Shown here one piece after another: positions 63,269-64,000 of a DNA stretch of 64,000 nt. Numbering within the stretch: the stretch's first letter is position 1; each line of letters opens with the position of its first letter. The position numbers and the translations under genes are program-made. The stretch comes from Roseivirga sp. GTDB lineage: Bacteria > Bacteroidota > Bacteroidia > Cytophagales > Cyclobacteriaceae. Below the pieces are notes generated by a model. The model had not been told where the DNA came from. It saw only the letters and a program-made list of their open reading frames with translations, and did not search any database. Where the stretch lies: contig JAGYIY010000001.1 in NCBI GenBank assembly GCA_018402485.1, positions 1,396,001-1,460,000 of the forward strand. The letters run 5' to 3'.

Positions 63269-64000
63269 TTAAGCTTCCGGGTCGTAAGATATTTTTTCGT
63301 TTTTAAAGGCCAGTCCGAAAATAACAAAAACCAAGGCTGAGAATGCGGCAGGAATCAACCAGACGTTTTGCCAGGCATGTCCATCTTCTGTTGTGTAAAA
63401 GCTAGAGATTTCTCCAGCTGCCCAGAATCCTATGAGCATACCAACGCCATAGGTGGCCAAAGTTATCAGCCCCTGAGCTGAGCTTTTGTATTTTTCTCCT
63501 GCCTTCGAATCCGTATAAATTTGACCCGAAACGAAAAAGAAATCGTAGCAAATACCGTGCAGGGCAATACCGATCAACAACATAAATACGCCACTATCGG
63601 CATTGCCATAGGCGAACAACAGATAGCGAACCACCCAGGCAGCCATGCCAAATAATAAGGTTTTTTTGATACCGAATTTCTTTAAGAATAAGGGCAAAAG
63701 AAGCATAAATAGCACTTCCGATACTTGACCTATGGTCATTTTACCTGTAGCACCTTCCACACCAATTTCTGTTAAGAAAGGGTTGGCATTTTGGTAATAA
63801 AAGGCCAAAGGAATACTGATCAATACAGAAGAGAAAAAGAACACCGAAAAGTTGCGGCTCTTTAAAAGTTTTAAAGCGTCTAAGCCTAGTATTTCATTCA
63901 CCGTGGCTTTTTGGGTACGGTCTGCTTTCGGTGGTGTTTTCGGAAGGGTAAAGCTAAACAAACCCAAAAGACCGGATGCAATGGCAGTCATGACAAAGGT
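63269..64000 (-). CDS. MFS transporter (nucleoside:H+ symporter-like), partial at right edge
   Basis: SEVLFMLLLPLFLKKFGIKKTLLFGMAAWVVRYLLFAYGN ... LIGIALHGICYDFFFVSGQIYTD; frame open to window end. Confidence 0.85.
   Translation of the reverse strand, partial: TFVMTAIASGLLGLFSFTLPKTPPKADRTQKATVNEILGLDALKLLKSRNFSVFFFSSVLISIPLAFYYQNANPFLTEIGVEGATGKMTIGQVSEVLFMLLLPLFLKKFGIKKTLLFGMAAWVVRYLLFAYGNADSGVFMLLIGIALHGICYDFFFVSGQIYTDSKAGEKYKSSAQGLITLATYGVGMLIGFWAAGEISSFYTTEDGHAWQNVWLIPAAFSALVFVIFGLAFKNEKISYDPEA

Overview
The window is a Bacteroidetes-type (probably Cytophagales-like) chromosomal segment. From about 1.3 to 35.2 kb it carries the near-complete translation/transcription super-cluster: tRNA-Tyr/Gly/Thr, tuf, tRNA-Trp, secE, nusG, rplKAJL, rpoBC, a DUF3467-like gene, rpsL, rpsG, fusA, rpsJ, two inserted lipoprotein-like genes, then rplC through rplQ including secY, map, infA and rpoA. 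From about 35 to 64 kb it carries ordinary housekeeping and envelope genes: AGCS symporter, LptD-like protein, amidase, MlaD-like protein, acyl-CoA carboxylase, folB, dcd, cysS, folE, guaA, hemL and nhaC. The right edge is a probable 3-keto-glycoside/sugar catabolic cluster. No CRISPR array, IS element, phage, rRNA or defence island was seen. The most interesting non-routine signals are: (i) an extended promoter/initial-transcribed motif TTTGCAGnCC(GTT) shared by four promoters of this super-cluster; (ii) possible structured 5' leaders ahead of tRNA-Trp-secE, rpoB and rpsH; (iii) a two-gene lipoprotein insertion splitting rpsJ from rplC; (iv) a TTG start for rpoB; (v) a large extra domain in an AGCS transporter; (vi) a possible decayed gene at about 56.2-56.4 kb. 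I found no clear new multi-gene system. Family calls come from reading the proteins, with no database searches.
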